Counted from the first letter of the stretch, positions 36,588 through 47,066 are shown. The stretch: 64,000 nt of DNA from Dehalococcoidia bacterium (GCA_030605665.1 JAUWHW010000061.1:3338-67337), one strand, 5' to 3'. Numbers and translations: made by a program. The notes: generated by a model not told the origin, from the letters alone.

Positions 36588-36710
36588 AATATTTGGTGGG
36601 GGTATGGGAAGCAATGAGTGTCCTTGAAGTCGACATCGTCTAGGGGACACCTAGAGTAACCTTGAAGCTGACAACAGCTAGAGGTGAAAACCCCATACCC
36701 CCATACCATT
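36588..36710. other. Structured G-rich/C-rich region
   Basis: TGGTGGGGGTATGGG near 36,592 pairs with CCCATACCCCCATACCA near 36,695. Between them are two near-identical words: CCTTGAAGTCGACATCGTCT and CCTTGAAGCTGACAACAGCT. It could be a structured RNA, an IS end or a regulatory hairpin, and lies between the HTH gene and the downstream transposase. Confidence 0.5.
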
Positions 36711-36741
36711 TCCCTTTTAACCTCCTTGTTTGGTGTTTGCA

Positions 36742-37656
36742 TTACTCCTTTTCCACTACATCTCTCCAGCTTTTATAAGATGAATCTACACTTGCAGCTT
36801 CAGCAGGTGTTTTCCCACCTAGGGCAGAATGAGATCTGAAGAAATTGTAGTGAACTAGCCAACCATCAGTAAATATCTTAGCTGTGCCTTTACGCATAAA
36901 TGAGCGTAAAACCTTAGTTCTATCCTTAAAAGTGCTATGAAATCTCTCAATAATCTGAGTGCCATCTTTAGCTGTTAGTTTCTTAGCTGGTAAATGCTTT
37001 GTGCCAGCACCAAAAACTAATTCTATACCATCTAGGTAGGCTGCTAATTTATCTGTAATAACTATTTCGGGTACTTTGTTTGCTCTCTTAGCTGCTCGTT
37101 CCATAAGGATTTTAGCATCCTTAGTGCTTCTACTTTCTGATAAGTGCGAAGCCAACAGGAATCTTGTCTTATCATCTATAATATCCCAGAACCATTGTTT
37201 TGAACCTTCTTTTTCCTTAAGCCTTATCATAGTTTCGTCAGCAACCCACTTTGAGCCAGTTCTTACAGGTACACTACTTAATGCCCTTGCTGCCTTCTTT
37301 GAGTATTGGACAATCCAACGATAAATTGTGCTTCTGTCAGGTCTTACACCATAACTTAGTTGTAATTGTCTTTGTATCTTAGCAAGTGATGCACTCTCAT
37401 AGAATTGGTTTATAGCTGAAGCAATAACATTATATGAATAGTGAGCTTTTTCTGGTGCATCAGTAGTTACGAAAGTCCTTTTACACTTCCGACATAAGAA
37501 TCTCTGTTTACTCTTCTTGGTCAAGCCATAACGAACCACGTTTACCGAGCCACAGAACTTACATTCTAGAGTTGTATAGTGTGCTTGGGTGAGCACATTT
37601 ATTCTGTTTAATAATCTTCGACTTCTCATTTCCGTTTCTTTTAAGAGTTCTCCCAT
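36742..37656 (-). CDS. DDE transposase with N-terminal zinc ribbon
   Basis: 304 aa. An InsA-type zinc ribbon (C-K-F-C ... C-R-K-C, residues ~30-60) and an HTH region precede a DDE core: Asp in WVADETMI, Asp in VITDKLAAY, Glu in IERFHSTFKDR. It looks intact. It resembles IS6/IS1-like transposases with an added ribbon. IS ends were not found, so its boundaries are unknown. Confidence 0.85.
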   Translation of the reverse strand: MGELLKETEMRSRRLLNRINVLTQAHYTTLECKFCGSVNVVRYGLTKKSKQRFLCRKCKRTFVTTDAPEKAHYSYNVIASAINQFYESASLAKIQRQLQLSYGVRPDRSTIYRWIVQYSKKAARALSSVPVRTGSKWVADETMIRLKEKEGSKQWFWDIIDDKTRFLLASHLSESRSTKDAKILMERAAKRANKVPEIVITDKLAAYLDGIELVFGAGTKHLPAKKLTAKDGTQIIERFHSTFKDRTKVLRSFMRKGTAKIFTDGWLVHYNFFRSHSALGGKTPAEAASVDSSYKSWRDVVEKE

Positions 37657-37696
37657 TTGTGTTCTCCTCGTCTGAGCTTGACACCTAAACCTAATA

Positions 37697-38131
37697 TTAT
37701 TCCCTTTTTTCAGGTACTATCAATTGCACATCTATTTGTTGGGACTCTAATTGTTTTACTTCTAAGTCAACTTTTCTTTCTTGTTTCTTTTTTATTCGTC
37801 TTTCTTGTTTAGCATCTTCGCCTTTTATAGTACCTAACTCTCTTTCACATTTTGTCCGAGCTTGCTTTTCTTGTTGGTATGTTTTATATGTTCCCCACAA
37901 AAATACCCAAGCCACAAACACAATTACCAAGAGAACCCATGAATTAGCTAGATACCAGTCAATTATAGGATTATGAATGATCTCAAGCCAAACTCGAATT
38001 TTTTCTACTAAACCAGCAAATCCAAGAAGAACAGCTACAACAGACAACCAAGATATTATAGAAATCCATCCTCTAAAGGGAGGCCAACTGTTATGCAAGG
38101 ATAGCCTCCAAAACTCGAAATAATTGTTCAA
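37697..38131 (-). CDS. Small membrane protein with coiled-coil tail
   Basis: 144 aa. Two hydrophobic helices (residues ~22-42 and 62-82) then a charged coiled coil (KQERRIKKKQERKVDLE). TTG start. Position is next to the PIN/ATPase genes; function unknown. Confidence 0.45.
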   Translation of the reverse strand: MNNYFEFWRLSLHNSWPPFRGWISIISWLSVVAVLLGFAGLVEKIRVWLEIIHNPIIDWYLANSWVLLVIVFVAWVFLWGTYKTYQQEKQARTKCERELGTIKGEDAKQERRIKKKQERKVDLEVKQLESQQIDVQLIVPEKRE

Positions 38132-38220
38132 TATTATCCTCCCAGCTCAGTTCGCTTGAAGGATGATACCATGACTTATAAAATAGTGTCAACATTGTTT
38201 CAACAGAACCAATTAGGAAT

Positions 38221-38691
38221 CTAACCATTTTGCTTCGCATAAGCTGTAGGATCCAAAACCGTAATTTTATGTTCCCTGAGGATCTCATCCGCTTTTCTGA
38301 GAAAGTGGCGGCCATCCTGGCTTACTATAAATTTGGCATCTAGTGCAATCGCCGCCTTTAAAAAAGGCAAATCATTCTCGGGCATCACGACTTTAACCTC
38401 GATCACCTCCCTCAGTTTTCTATCAGCGTTCCTAAGCCTTCCCATCTGGGATAGCTCTCCTAGCCTATATTGTTGAACTATCGAAGGGCTGAAATTAAAG
38501 GGTTTTTCGGTAATAACTTTGCTGTATTCCTCTATTATGTCTCCGCTGATTATTAGATAATGGCTTTTTGCCAGAAACGTGTTATAAGCTCTGACCTTAT
38601 CTTCGTAGCCTTGAAGTGCAGGGTTTAGAGACTTGACAATCGCTGGGACGAAGACGTTAGTATCAAAGACGATCCTTATTTCCTTACACAC
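38221..38691 (-). CDS. PIN-domain nuclease
   Basis: 156 aa. PIN-family RNase fold with the acidic set visible as FDTNVF (Asp near residue 9), NDLPFLKAA and a late SQDGRHF. It starts at GTG directly after the stop of the ATPase, so the two are translationally coupled. It would cut RNA or DNA when activated by the ATPase. Candidate toxin or effector. Confidence 0.8.
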   Translation of the reverse strand: MCKEIRIVFDTNVFVPAIVKSLNPALQGYEDKVRAYNTFLAKSHYLIISGDIIEEYSKVITEKPFNFSPSIVQQYRLGELSQMGRLRNADRKLREVIEVKVVMPENDLPFLKAAIALDAKFIVSQDGRHFLRKADEILREHKITVLDPTAYAKQNG

Positions 38692-40023
38692 TTACGCCTC
38701 GGGAAGAGAGCGAGCCCAGTCCTTCATGAGCTTTAATTCAATATCAGCAAAAGAAGGAATCCACCCCTTAATATACCCTGTTTCGGCTAGCTCAAGTTTT
38801 TCAGCTATGGTTCCTTGAGATTCCTTCTTTATGTGCCAAACAGCTATATCCGAAGACTCAAGCAGCCCTTTCTCAATAGGTCTACTTAATGCTAGAGGCA
38901 AAACCAGACTATGTGTGGTAATTATTATCTGCTTACCTTCTTGAATGGCCTCAGCAAATACCTCAGGTAATTTTGCCTGAGAATTGGGGTGAAGACTTAT
39001 CTCAGGCTCCTCAATCATAATAATATCTCCGGGTTCAGACCAAAATAGCTGGACAACGATGCTCAGCATTTGCCTTGAGCCATAGCTTGCCAAAGCTAAT
39101 TTGAATACAGAATTAAGTTCAGGGTCTTCAAACTCTGCCCCCAATTTTTGCTCACCCTTCCACCTTCCCCAGGGTTCCGTTAAACCAAACTCGCTAGCCC
39201 ACTTATGGATTTTTTCTAGCCTTTTCTTATGCTCTATCGGCGAAATAAGAGAGAGCATTTTAAGCAAATTTTCCCCCTTCTTGCCTACCCATTCTGGCTT
39301 CCCGCTCGCGTCCGCTTCAGCTTCTACCTCTCCTCTTAATGATGAGATAAAGAAAACTTTATTCCTGCCATCAGTCCTCAGTTTGGAAGCCAGAGCTTTC
39401 ACTGCAGCCTGGGCAAAATCTATAAGGGGTCGTGCTTCCTCTACCACCTTGCCACTTTGTGAAAAGACCTGAGGGGTCAAAAGGTGCGTTGGATCTCCGC
39501 AACCTACGGACAGGAGCAGAGCCGGGTACTCAAATCTGGGTCCCCAGCTGGTTTCGTCAATTCTTGTATAACTTACGGTTATGATTTCCTTTTCCCCACT
39601 TAAAATACTTTGCCGTGTTTCTGTTACATCCTTAAGTTTGCTAGAGTATCGATACCCGATGGGGTCAACCTTATCTATGGTAAGGCCAAGACTAGCTTGG
39701 TTGACCCCTTTTGCTATATCTGAAAGTTTTGTACTTTCCTCTGCATCTAAACCCGCATGAATTTCCATAGTCGCCCAATTATCCAGGATTCGCTTATGGG
39801 CAATATCCTCCATAGAGGAGTAAGTTACGAGAGAGGGATAATAGACCCCTCTATAGTCAAAGCCCTGTTGTCCGACGTTTTGGGCAAGGAGAGCAAGAGC
39901 TTCCAAAATGTTTGACTTTCCTGAGCCATTGGGGCCCACAAGGATAGTCAAAGGTTTAAGCTCAAGGCTAACGCCAGGTTTCCCAATACTTTTGAAGTTC
40001 TCAATGACAAATTTTGTAATCAT
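38692..40023 (-). CDS. AAA (SMC/OLD-like) ATPase
   Basis: 443 aa. Walker A GPNGSGKSN near residue 32, an ABC-like signature region and Walker B IIMIEEPEISLHP near residue 332, then LVLPLALSR. Typical AAA_15/21 ATPases of defence systems sense invaders and control an effector; here the effector is the coupled PIN protein. ATG start at 40,023. Confidence 0.85.
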   Translation of the reverse strand: MITKFVIENFKSIGKPGVSLELKPLTILVGPNGSGKSNILEALALLAQNVGQQGFDYRGVYYPSLVTYSSMEDIAHKRILDNWATMEIHAGLDAEESTKLSDIAKGVNQASLGLTIDKVDPIGYRYSSKLKDVTETRQSILSGEKEIITVSYTRIDETSWGPRFEYPALLLSVGCGDPTHLLTPQVFSQSGKVVEEARPLIDFAQAAVKALASKLRTDGRNKVFFISSLRGEVEAEADASGKPEWVGKKGENLLKMLSLISPIEHKKRLEKIHKWASEFGLTEPWGRWKGEQKLGAEFEDPELNSVFKLALASYGSRQMLSIVVQLFWSEPGDIIMIEEPEISLHPNSQAKLPEVFAEAIQEGKQIIITTHSLVLPLALSRPIEKGLLESSDIAVWHIKKESQGTIAEKLELAETGYIKGWIPSFADIELKLMKDWARSLPEA

Positions 40024-40218
40024 AATTACTCGAAAGTTTCTGAATTAACTCCTTCCCAGAAACAGCTACCTTAGGCAACTAGCTGCAGTATAAACATACA
40101 CACATAGGCCCGTCAAGGGCGTCTGCACTAGAGTTTTGGATCCTATAGAGCACAGGTCATCATATCTGCAAAGAACAGATGTCGTCGGTTAATCAAGTTG
40201 GCTTTTTGTATCCTCCGG

Positions 40219-41391
40219 CTAGATGTTGCCTACCGCCAAGAGCAATTGTTTGTATTCAGGGCTCACCAAGAGAAGATCCAACGTTGCAATGTCAAAAAGT
40301 ATGAGGGTGGGGAAGATTGCTGGGAAAAACTGATTTTGCATAAGGTTTATCATGTCTGTGAATTCATCAAATGTATAGCTGCCTACAATTTGTTCCCTGC
40401 TCCCTCGTGCATCTAGCAGATAGACTTTACGGTCTGCTTTGTCTATACGTCTTGAGACATGAGCATCTGCGTGTCTAATTTGCTCGTCTAGACAACCAAA
40501 CAATGGCCCATAATCTAGGTCAGACTTCAGAATTTTTATATTTTGTCCAAGTTTATATTCCCCATTGGGTGATGAATTGCCTCTCTTAAGCTCTAATCCT
40601 ATCCTTATGAGATTTATCATAGGTGCCGAAAGTTCTATAAACCGCCCGTATATATCCATCATTTTAAGAATAGCTATATCTGCATCTATCTCACCACGTC
40701 GAATGAACTCCTTTATGGTATCATCTGCCACTGGAAGTTCGGTTGACATTCTTTTCGACAGCCCGTCGATATCAAACTTAAGGTAGCTTCTGTAGAGCTT
40801 ATAATCCTTTATTGCATTGCCTGTAGGCCAAAAACTCTTCATAATTGTATCTACTGCCTGGATGATCCTTTCTGCCTCAGGATATTTGCGTTTTAATCTT
40901 TCATGTGCTCTCAGCATTTCCTCTGAGATTAGAAAGGAATTTGCTAGAATATAGTGATAATCCCTCTTCAACCGTAAGAACTTCTCATTCTTTACGTTAC
41001 TTTCGCTTCTCAGAAATTCATCTATGACTTTGTGTTCGTCATATGTGAATGTAAACTCTCCCGTTACTATCTCCTTAGCAGCTTTTTTCAGCTTGCCATG
41101 GTCCTTATCAATTAAATGTTCTACATCAGTCAGGTATTGATTTAGGTCTTTTAGACGTCTAAACCTATATTCACCATCTATATCAACAACACCTCTAAGT
41201 TCAACCAAATACTTGATGAAATCTATTTCACTCGATTGTAGGATTATCTGTTCTCCTCCCTTTTCCAAAACGATAGCAGCCACTGTCGAAAAGCTATCAC
41301 CTACCCTATTGGCATTTATCTTTATCGAAAGAACATCGTACCTTTCCTCGTGTAGCTTTGTCATTAAATCAATAAAATCTTGAGATGCCAT
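40219..41391 (-). CDS. Hypothetical helical protein with RHADAH motif
   Basis: 390 aa from ATG 41,391. Mostly helical; the C-terminal part contains QIRHADAHVSRRIDK and then YTFDEFTDMINLM, an arrangement seen in some HEPN-like proteins. It lies between the PIN/ATPase pair and the restriction genes, but its role is unknown. A TTG further upstream extends the frame. Confidence 0.5.
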   Translation of the reverse strand: MASQDFIDLMTKLHEERYDVLSIKINANRVGDSFSTVAAIVLEKGGEQIILQSSEIDFIKYLVELRGVVDIDGEYRFRRLKDLNQYLTDVEHLIDKDHGKLKKAAKEIVTGEFTFTYDEHKVIDEFLRSESNVKNEKFLRLKRDYHYILANSFLISEEMLRAHERLKRKYPEAERIIQAVDTIMKSFWPTGNAIKDYKLYRSYLKFDIDGLSKRMSTELPVADDTIKEFIRRGEIDADIAILKMMDIYGRFIELSAPMINLIRIGLELKRGNSSPNGEYKLGQNIKILKSDLDYGPLFGCLDEQIRHADAHVSRRIDKADRKVYLLDARGSREQIVGSYTFDEFTDMINLMQNQFFPAIFPTLILFDIATLDLLLVSPEYKQLLLAVGNI

Positions 41392-41819
41392 ATCTAGTAT
41401 CCCCCCCAAAATCCAGTGGTATCATTTAAAAACTAAAGATCCTCGGTTTCAATAACTCCTCTCGTTAACTAGAGCCATCATCTGTTAGTAGCTTTCGACT
41501 CCAGCTGGTCATTTAGATTATATCACGTGCACCAATCTATACACTCAGACTCTCCATGCAGACCTACTAAACAAATTGGGCGTAACCAATAGGATTGAGA
41601 ATCCAATCATTTAAGTATGTATTTCACAATATAGACTCTTACCAGAAGAAAGTTCGGGAGCATATGTATGCAACAAAATGACGGATTGTTTAACTAGAGT
41701 CGGCCCGGCTTATTGTTTGACAATGCCGCGATAATGCAGGTAAATTATAGCAAGGTTATGCGCATGGTGGCATTTGATAAGCAGATTACGGCTATGGTAC
41801 GGGCGGCAGTCTAACAATA
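41392..41819. other. Intergenic region with promoter
   Basis: About 430 bp. No gene is seen. TTGACA at 41,717 and TAAATT at 41,741, spaced 18 bp, form a plausible promoter for the endonuclease-like gene starting 41,820. Confidence 0.4.
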
Positions 41820-43076
41820 ATGACAGAAAGCATTGATCCTCGTAAGCTGGAGGCATGGGCAAACCAGTCCAAGAGTCTGATTGAGGTACAGAAGGTTGGT
41901 GGAAGCTTGCAGAGGAAAATCCGGACTCTCCTTGACTGGAATGGCGGAAGACTCATATATGACGCTTCGAATGGATATTCAATAGAAGTTGATGCAGTTG
42001 TGCCTTCAGTTTCAACTCCAGAAACCATAGTCTCAGTGACTTACACCGACCCAGACACACCTGGACATAGTAATGAGAACAAACTACATTTAAAACTGGG
42101 GGAGTTGGCGTTAATAAAATGTGCTTACCCAAGGGTTCGGGTCGTGCTTGTCATTGGAGGCACTGGCGAGGCGTGGCTTAAGTATGTTTTGAAAGCCTTC
42201 AACTACTTCTTTGATGAAGTCATTCTTTTATGGGAGTCCAGTTCAGCGAGGCGCCTAAAAGCTATTCGTGATAACCCTTTGTCTGTCCAGTTGCGTAATG
42301 CTCAATTGTGGGATGCTCTTCGAAATGAATGGAGTCGGGTTGCATTGAGTCCTGTGGGGCAAGATAGACCATCCGGGCTTGTTCGTTATGCCATAGCAGA
42401 TGTATTACGTGCGCAGTCACCGAAGGCACATCACCCTAATATGATTAATAACGAGGTAGCACGGTTATGCATGCAGCGCTCTCAGCATTACAGAGGAGCA
42501 GAGTGGAAGAGTTATCTAGAAGACAAGTGGGCGAATATCGAAATGTCGCGAAACTACTTCAATCCAGTGGAAGCCTCTGTCGAAATAAGTATAAGTTCGG
42601 CTGGACTAAAGTTCCAAGGCGGTGTCGCCCAAGATATTAAGCTACCATCGCTGCTAAATACCATGGGTATGGTTGAAACGAGTCTGTCGGAGGATTTCGT
42701 GCTATACTCTCGGAAATCAGGATTACCAGTGTACATCCAGTGCAAAGCTTGTGGTGGGGGAAGGAGTCAGCACGGTAAGAACATTCAGAATAGGACAAAG
42801 GAACAAATTGCACGCAGCATTCTTTATCGATGTACCTGGGAAAAAGACAATATTGTATTGGCACCAAAGAATTTCCACTGGGTCAGTGTTTTGGATGGAG
42901 ATTGGGGAGTAAATAGACGCCAGCCCTCCAAGTACGTTCATATGCTCCAGTGGGCAGGATATGACAAATTCTTTGAGGCAGCTTCGCTCCTGGACGGTAA
43001 TTTGAATGTGAAACGAGGCGACACAAATCCTTTGGTCAGTTATTTAATGTCCGCTTTGGATTGTGAGGCGGCCTGA
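41820..43076 (+). CDS. Probable restriction endonuclease
   Basis: 418 aa, no family recognised by name. Residues ~50-110 contain YSIEVDAVVPS then ETIVSVTYTD, a possible PD-(D/E)xK core in which Asp and Glu are present but Lys is not obvious. It converges with the double methyltransferase (4-bp gap), the usual arrangement of a type II restriction-modification pair. An alternative is a non-nuclease accessory protein. Confidence 0.55.
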   Translation: MTESIDPRKLEAWANQSKSLIEVQKVGGSLQRKIRTLLDWNGGRLIYDASNGYSIEVDAVVPSVSTPETIVSVTYTDPDTPGHSNENKLHLKLGELALIKCAYPRVRVVLVIGGTGEAWLKYVLKAFNYFFDEVILLWESSSARRLKAIRDNPLSVQLRNAQLWDALRNEWSRVALSPVGQDRPSGLVRYAIADVLRAQSPKAHHPNMINNEVARLCMQRSQHYRGAEWKSYLEDKWANIEMSRNYFNPVEASVEISISSAGLKFQGGVAQDIKLPSLLNTMGMVETSLSEDFVLYSRKSGLPVYIQCKACGGGRSQHGKNIQNRTKEQIARSILYRCTWEKDNIVLAPKNFHWVSVLDGDWGVNRRQPSKYVHMLQWAGYDKFFEAASLLDGNLNVKRGDTNPLVSYLMSALDCEAA

Positions 43077-43080
43077 ATAA

Positions 43081-46000
43081 CTACTTGGGTTTACGGAAGA
43101 CTACTATAGACTCGCGCGTAGGTATACGCCCGTAGCGTCGCATCTGTTGGGGGCTGTTCCCCTTTTCTCGCGTTACTAGGACCTTCACCGGCTGAAATTC
43201 GTGCTTTTCTGCCAGCATCAGTAAAAGGTGATCCACCGGTACAACTACACCCCCCCATCTACTGTTACCTACAACGAAAGCGGCCTCACTACCTGGCCTC
43301 ATGAGCCGCCACAACTCTGCCAGTGTTGAATCCAAGTCTTCAAAATAACCCGCGACCATATGGGGGATTTTTGGATTATTGTTGTCACTTAAAGTGATGG
43401 CCTCCAAGATTGTCCGAACCTCGGGGAATTTTGTAACTGGTTCGCGACCTAGGTCGCTCTCTACATGCGAACGGAAAGTCCGCTTGACTAAGTCTCGGTA
43501 GGCTCCATATGAATTCAATATGCCCAGCAAGGACAACTCTGCTTTCTGCTGGGCTATATAATTATTGCGATTCAGGTAAGGAGGTGATGTAATGACAGCA
43601 TCTACGCATGCATCTGGAAGACCGGTGGCCCTTGCATCGCCACACACCACCTCGCAACTGACAGAACTACGCGGAATGCCAGCAATCTCAACGTCGGTAG
43701 CCATATCTTTTAGCCGGCCTATGTATTTACCTAATACATCGTAGGAAGCTCCCACAATTTGCGTATTCAGTTTCTGTAAACCGGCACTCTCACTTCTAAC
43801 CATAAACCGATAATGGGAGCCGTGCTTACGAATTTGACTCACCTCTTCCATAATGCTAACGATGCCCAATCGTAGGAAATCTTTATGAGCAGGGGCTACA
43901 GGAGATTCATCTATCCAGCGCACTAGCCCAACAAGCTTTGCGAGTATTCCAGGAGAAAAGGCTTTGTTCAAGAATCCCGCAAACAGCAAGTCGCCGGGCT
44001 CCTGTGGCCCTGGTTTGGCTGATTCAATCATGCTAATCAGAAAACGTAGTTCTTCGGGATTCCAATTACAGGTCTTTGTTCGACTAACCCAAGCCATAAA
44101 CGGCGAGATCTCTATGCCAGTGGACTGTATGCCTTCTTTCAAACAAGTTACTAATGTGGTCCCACAGCCGCAGAATGGGTCCAGCACTACCATGTCCGAA
44201 CTAACCTGAAGTTCCTCAAGCAAATCTTTAACTAACGGCTCAGAGAAACCTTGATGGAAGCTGTACCATCTATGAATGGGCAGCCATTTATTGGGTTTAA
44301 ATGTTACGCTTGACCCAAGGTCCGGTCTATCCCTGTGAAGACCCTCGTACTTAGTTAGTCGCACCGGTTCATAGGCTCCTAACTCATTTCCTTCTTGAGA
44401 ATTATGGGCAGAAATCAGTGATGATGCTTGTTCATTATTGGATGGTATTGAGCGAGAATGGCAGTCGTTAAGAAATTGCTTTATTGCATTTCGTTCGCTG
44501 GTTATCAGATTAAAGCTGCGGGCAACAATATCATCAAGCTCACTCCAAACGGACTTAGCGACAGGATCGATGTATAGCTCCGCTACTAGATTTGACGCTT
44601 GTTTATATGCTCTTGATAATAGCAAAGGCAGCCTTACGGTTTGTAGGTGATGTTTAAGGAGACGGAACCAACCGCTGTGTAACTCCGTCCCACTATGGCG
44701 AAGAGCGAACTCCATGGTTGGCGTACTAAGAATGGCTGCCCAAAGACGTAGATCGTCGCTATTCATGTTAAGCGCAAGCAGCGCGTAACCTGAGCAGAAT
44801 GCGAATTTACCTTCGCAATCAGCAGCAAACTCAGCCCGTGGCATCATCTCACGGACTAGTATTTTTGGCTTGGATGAGACCCCAAGATTTTGGCTACGGC
44901 TGTAAGCGTACCAAGGTTGATTAGCTTCTAGTCCCCGCTCGGATAATTGTTGTTGGTATGACTGTAAATAGTTCCAAGCTTTCGGGAAACGATCACTCAA
45001 TTCCTCTTCAGTGTATGGGCGAACAGTACCATATTGGTCAGACTTATACGGGTAAAGAAGGAAATTGGTACCGCTACGTATATGGCAACGCCTAATGTCT
45101 TCTCCCGATACCAGTGGAACGAGCACCTGTGGTTCTAATTGGGTTGCATGCGAATGATTGAGGATATAAATAGAATTAGCGCCTGTGCGAAGTCCTTGGC
45201 GAATTTCAGTAAATACTTGGGTAATCAAGGGATTAGAAGACTTGTGAAGCTTTCTCAGCGTGTCATGCTCTAGCCCAACAACAAAATTCCACGGATGATC
45301 CTGAAGACGTTCGGAACTTAGGCTGCTAGTCCTACCTTTACTCAATTCACGTCCTAGGTGGTTCCCATTTGGAAAGCGGGTGACACTGAAATATTTGGCA
45401 GGTGTCAACTTTCCAAATGTGATGACGGAGGTATAAGTAGTGTAACCTTCGAAAATCTGCAAGTCCTGAAAATCAAGGATGCTTATAATTCGAGCATATG
45501 ATGTAAGACGTTTGCAGATCGCCTTTCCATATGACGATACCATAAACTTGTGGGATACAATATAAGAGGCTATGCCTCCCGGGGAAAGTGTGCGTAGAGC
45601 ATGTTCTAAGAAAAGAATTACCAAATCAAAGTTGCCCTTTGTGATCTCAGGATAGGCTAATCTCAGGTTGTGTCTGTAGCTTGCTTCGAGGGCTTGGGCG
45701 CGGACATACGGCGGATTCCCTACCAATATATCAAACCCATCTGACGGAAAAGGGGTTGATTCGTCAAATAAAGTGTAACGAGAAGCTACTTCTAGCAGAG
45801 GATCGTGACAAGATAAGTCCCATTTGTGTTTCAAAGCGCGATTCAAGAGCGATGCAAATGCGATACAGAGTGGATCGCAATCTACTCCTACGACTTTTAC
45901 CCCTGCTCCAAAATAGTCCCTGCTTGGCATCAAGAAAGCACCGATCCCGCATGAAACGTCAGCAACTATTCTAGGCATCTGACCTTGTCGGTGTATTCGT

Positions 46001-46455
46001 CGCCAGTGATCCAAAGTATCACCAACGATGCGTTTTGCTAACCACGACGGTGTAAAGATTGCCCCACGCGCTTTCGCTTCTTCAGGTGTATAGCAAGCCA
46101 GATACAATTCAGCAAAAGAGTCAATCGGATTGCCGACTGACCTCTCAGCAAGATGTAAAACAATCTTACGCAGTTCTAGGTCCGGCTCACTTAGTATGCC
46201 CTTTGCCTCATCGAAAAGTGATAAGTCAATTTGTTGGTCGACAGTTGCCAGCAATTCTGCGCCTGAGGAACCTTGCAACCATAAATCCAATGCCTGCTTA
46301 GCCTCCTCGTTTCCGGACGCCCCCATCATTTGGGCTGTAGCCACAACGGCTACCGACAACGGTAGACCACGTTTCCTATGGTCAGCAGTCCAAATACTAG
46401 ATGTTTCGAGAAGATTTTGTATGCTCAGCTGCATGTCAAATCTGTCTTCATTCAA
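43081..46455 (-). CDS. Fused double DNA methyltransferase
   Basis: 1,124 aa with two catalytic units. The N-terminal adenine-type domain has motif I ADVSCGIGAF near residue 160 and motif IV VGNPPY near residue 249, followed by a target-recognition region. The C-terminal unit has LDPFCGCGTT near residue 758 and TSPPYLNRNNY near residue 968, of the beta/N4C or N6A type. Two activities would methylate both strands of an asymmetric site, as in FokI-type M proteins. The probable endonuclease is convergent. Whether this is type IIS or IIG-like is undecided. Confidence 0.85.
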   Translation of the reverse strand: MNEDRFDMQLSIQNLLETSSIWTADHRKRGLPLSVAVVATAQMMGASGNEEAKQALDLWLQGSSGAELLATVDQQIDLSLFDEAKGILSEPDLELRKIVLHLAERSVGNPIDSFAELYLACYTPEEAKARGAIFTPSWLAKRIVGDTLDHWRRIHRQGQMPRIVADVSCGIGAFLMPSRDYFGAGVKVVGVDCDPLCIAFASLLNRALKHKWDLSCHDPLLEVASRYTLFDESTPFPSDGFDILVGNPPYVRAQALEASYRHNLRLAYPEITKGNFDLVILFLEHALRTLSPGGIASYIVSHKFMVSSYGKAICKRLTSYARIISILDFQDLQIFEGYTTYTSVITFGKLTPAKYFSVTRFPNGNHLGRELSKGRTSSLSSERLQDHPWNFVVGLEHDTLRKLHKSSNPLITQVFTEIRQGLRTGANSIYILNHSHATQLEPQVLVPLVSGEDIRRCHIRSGTNFLLYPYKSDQYGTVRPYTEEELSDRFPKAWNYLQSYQQQLSERGLEANQPWYAYSRSQNLGVSSKPKILVREMMPRAEFAADCEGKFAFCSGYALLALNMNSDDLRLWAAILSTPTMEFALRHSGTELHSGWFRLLKHHLQTVRLPLLLSRAYKQASNLVAELYIDPVAKSVWSELDDIVARSFNLITSERNAIKQFLNDCHSRSIPSNNEQASSLISAHNSQEGNELGAYEPVRLTKYEGLHRDRPDLGSSVTFKPNKWLPIHRWYSFHQGFSEPLVKDLLEELQVSSDMVVLDPFCGCGTTLVTCLKEGIQSTGIEISPFMAWVSRTKTCNWNPEELRFLISMIESAKPGPQEPGDLLFAGFLNKAFSPGILAKLVGLVRWIDESPVAPAHKDFLRLGIVSIMEEVSQIRKHGSHYRFMVRSESAGLQKLNTQIVGASYDVLGKYIGRLKDMATDVEIAGIPRSSVSCEVVCGDARATGLPDACVDAVITSPPYLNRNNYIAQQKAELSLLGILNSYGAYRDLVKRTFRSHVESDLGREPVTKFPEVRTILEAITLSDNNNPKIPHMVAGYFEDLDSTLAELWRLMRPGSEAAFVVGNSRWGGVVVPVDHLLLMLAEKHEFQPVKVLVTREKGNSPQQMRRYGRIPTRESIVVFRKPK

Positions 46456-47066
46456 GAGATTCCGCTACCACGTTCGTGATTTCACGTTATTTATATCACA
46501 TTGTCTCTGGAATTTCAAGTTAAGGGTCTGGTAGTACGCTGACTGGGGTGTCTTCTGCCCCTTAGGCAATCTGCTACCTACACGTCTCGTAGTCTTAGCA
46601 CTGCCGTGCCTCTCAATTATATGAGTCTGAGAATGTTTGCAATGTTCTTCTGCAGCATCTAGAATCTTTCGTACCGCATCTTCCGGGCTGTCCTCGAGAG
46701 GTATAGCCTGTTCTTTAAACGTTCCCATGTGGCGTCGGTAATACGAATCTCAGGTATAAGGAGGTGATTAGTCAAGTCCCTCCAATTCCAACTGCGATTC
46801 GTGAGGTCTGAGCACAAGTTATTATGTGGTAATTCAAGTCGTCTTGTTACCCAATACTTTATCATTTGGTGGCTCATTGCACGATTTAGCACTCTGTTTG
46901 ATGTGCTTAATCATCGTTGCACGAAACTGACATTTGTTCAACCCGCCCTATTCAACAGAAAGTCATAAGGTAAAATTTCAAGAATAGGTAATTTATCGTC
47001 CCCCTCCGTAGGGAGAATGGCAAGGAAAAACAGAAAGCAAAAACCTTTCGAATAGGAGGTCTCATA
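46456..47066. other. Intergenic region upstream of methyltransferase
   Basis: About 610 bp. Two short minus-strand frames (46,465-46,728 and 46,659-46,892) are open but lack good RBS and recognisable domains. I do not call them genes. The methyltransferase promoter should lie here. Confidence 0.4.

Noticed and set aside
46465..46892. Two short minus-strand ORFs upstream of the methyltransferase
   Set aside because: They overlap each other in different frames and lack RBS and recognisable domains.
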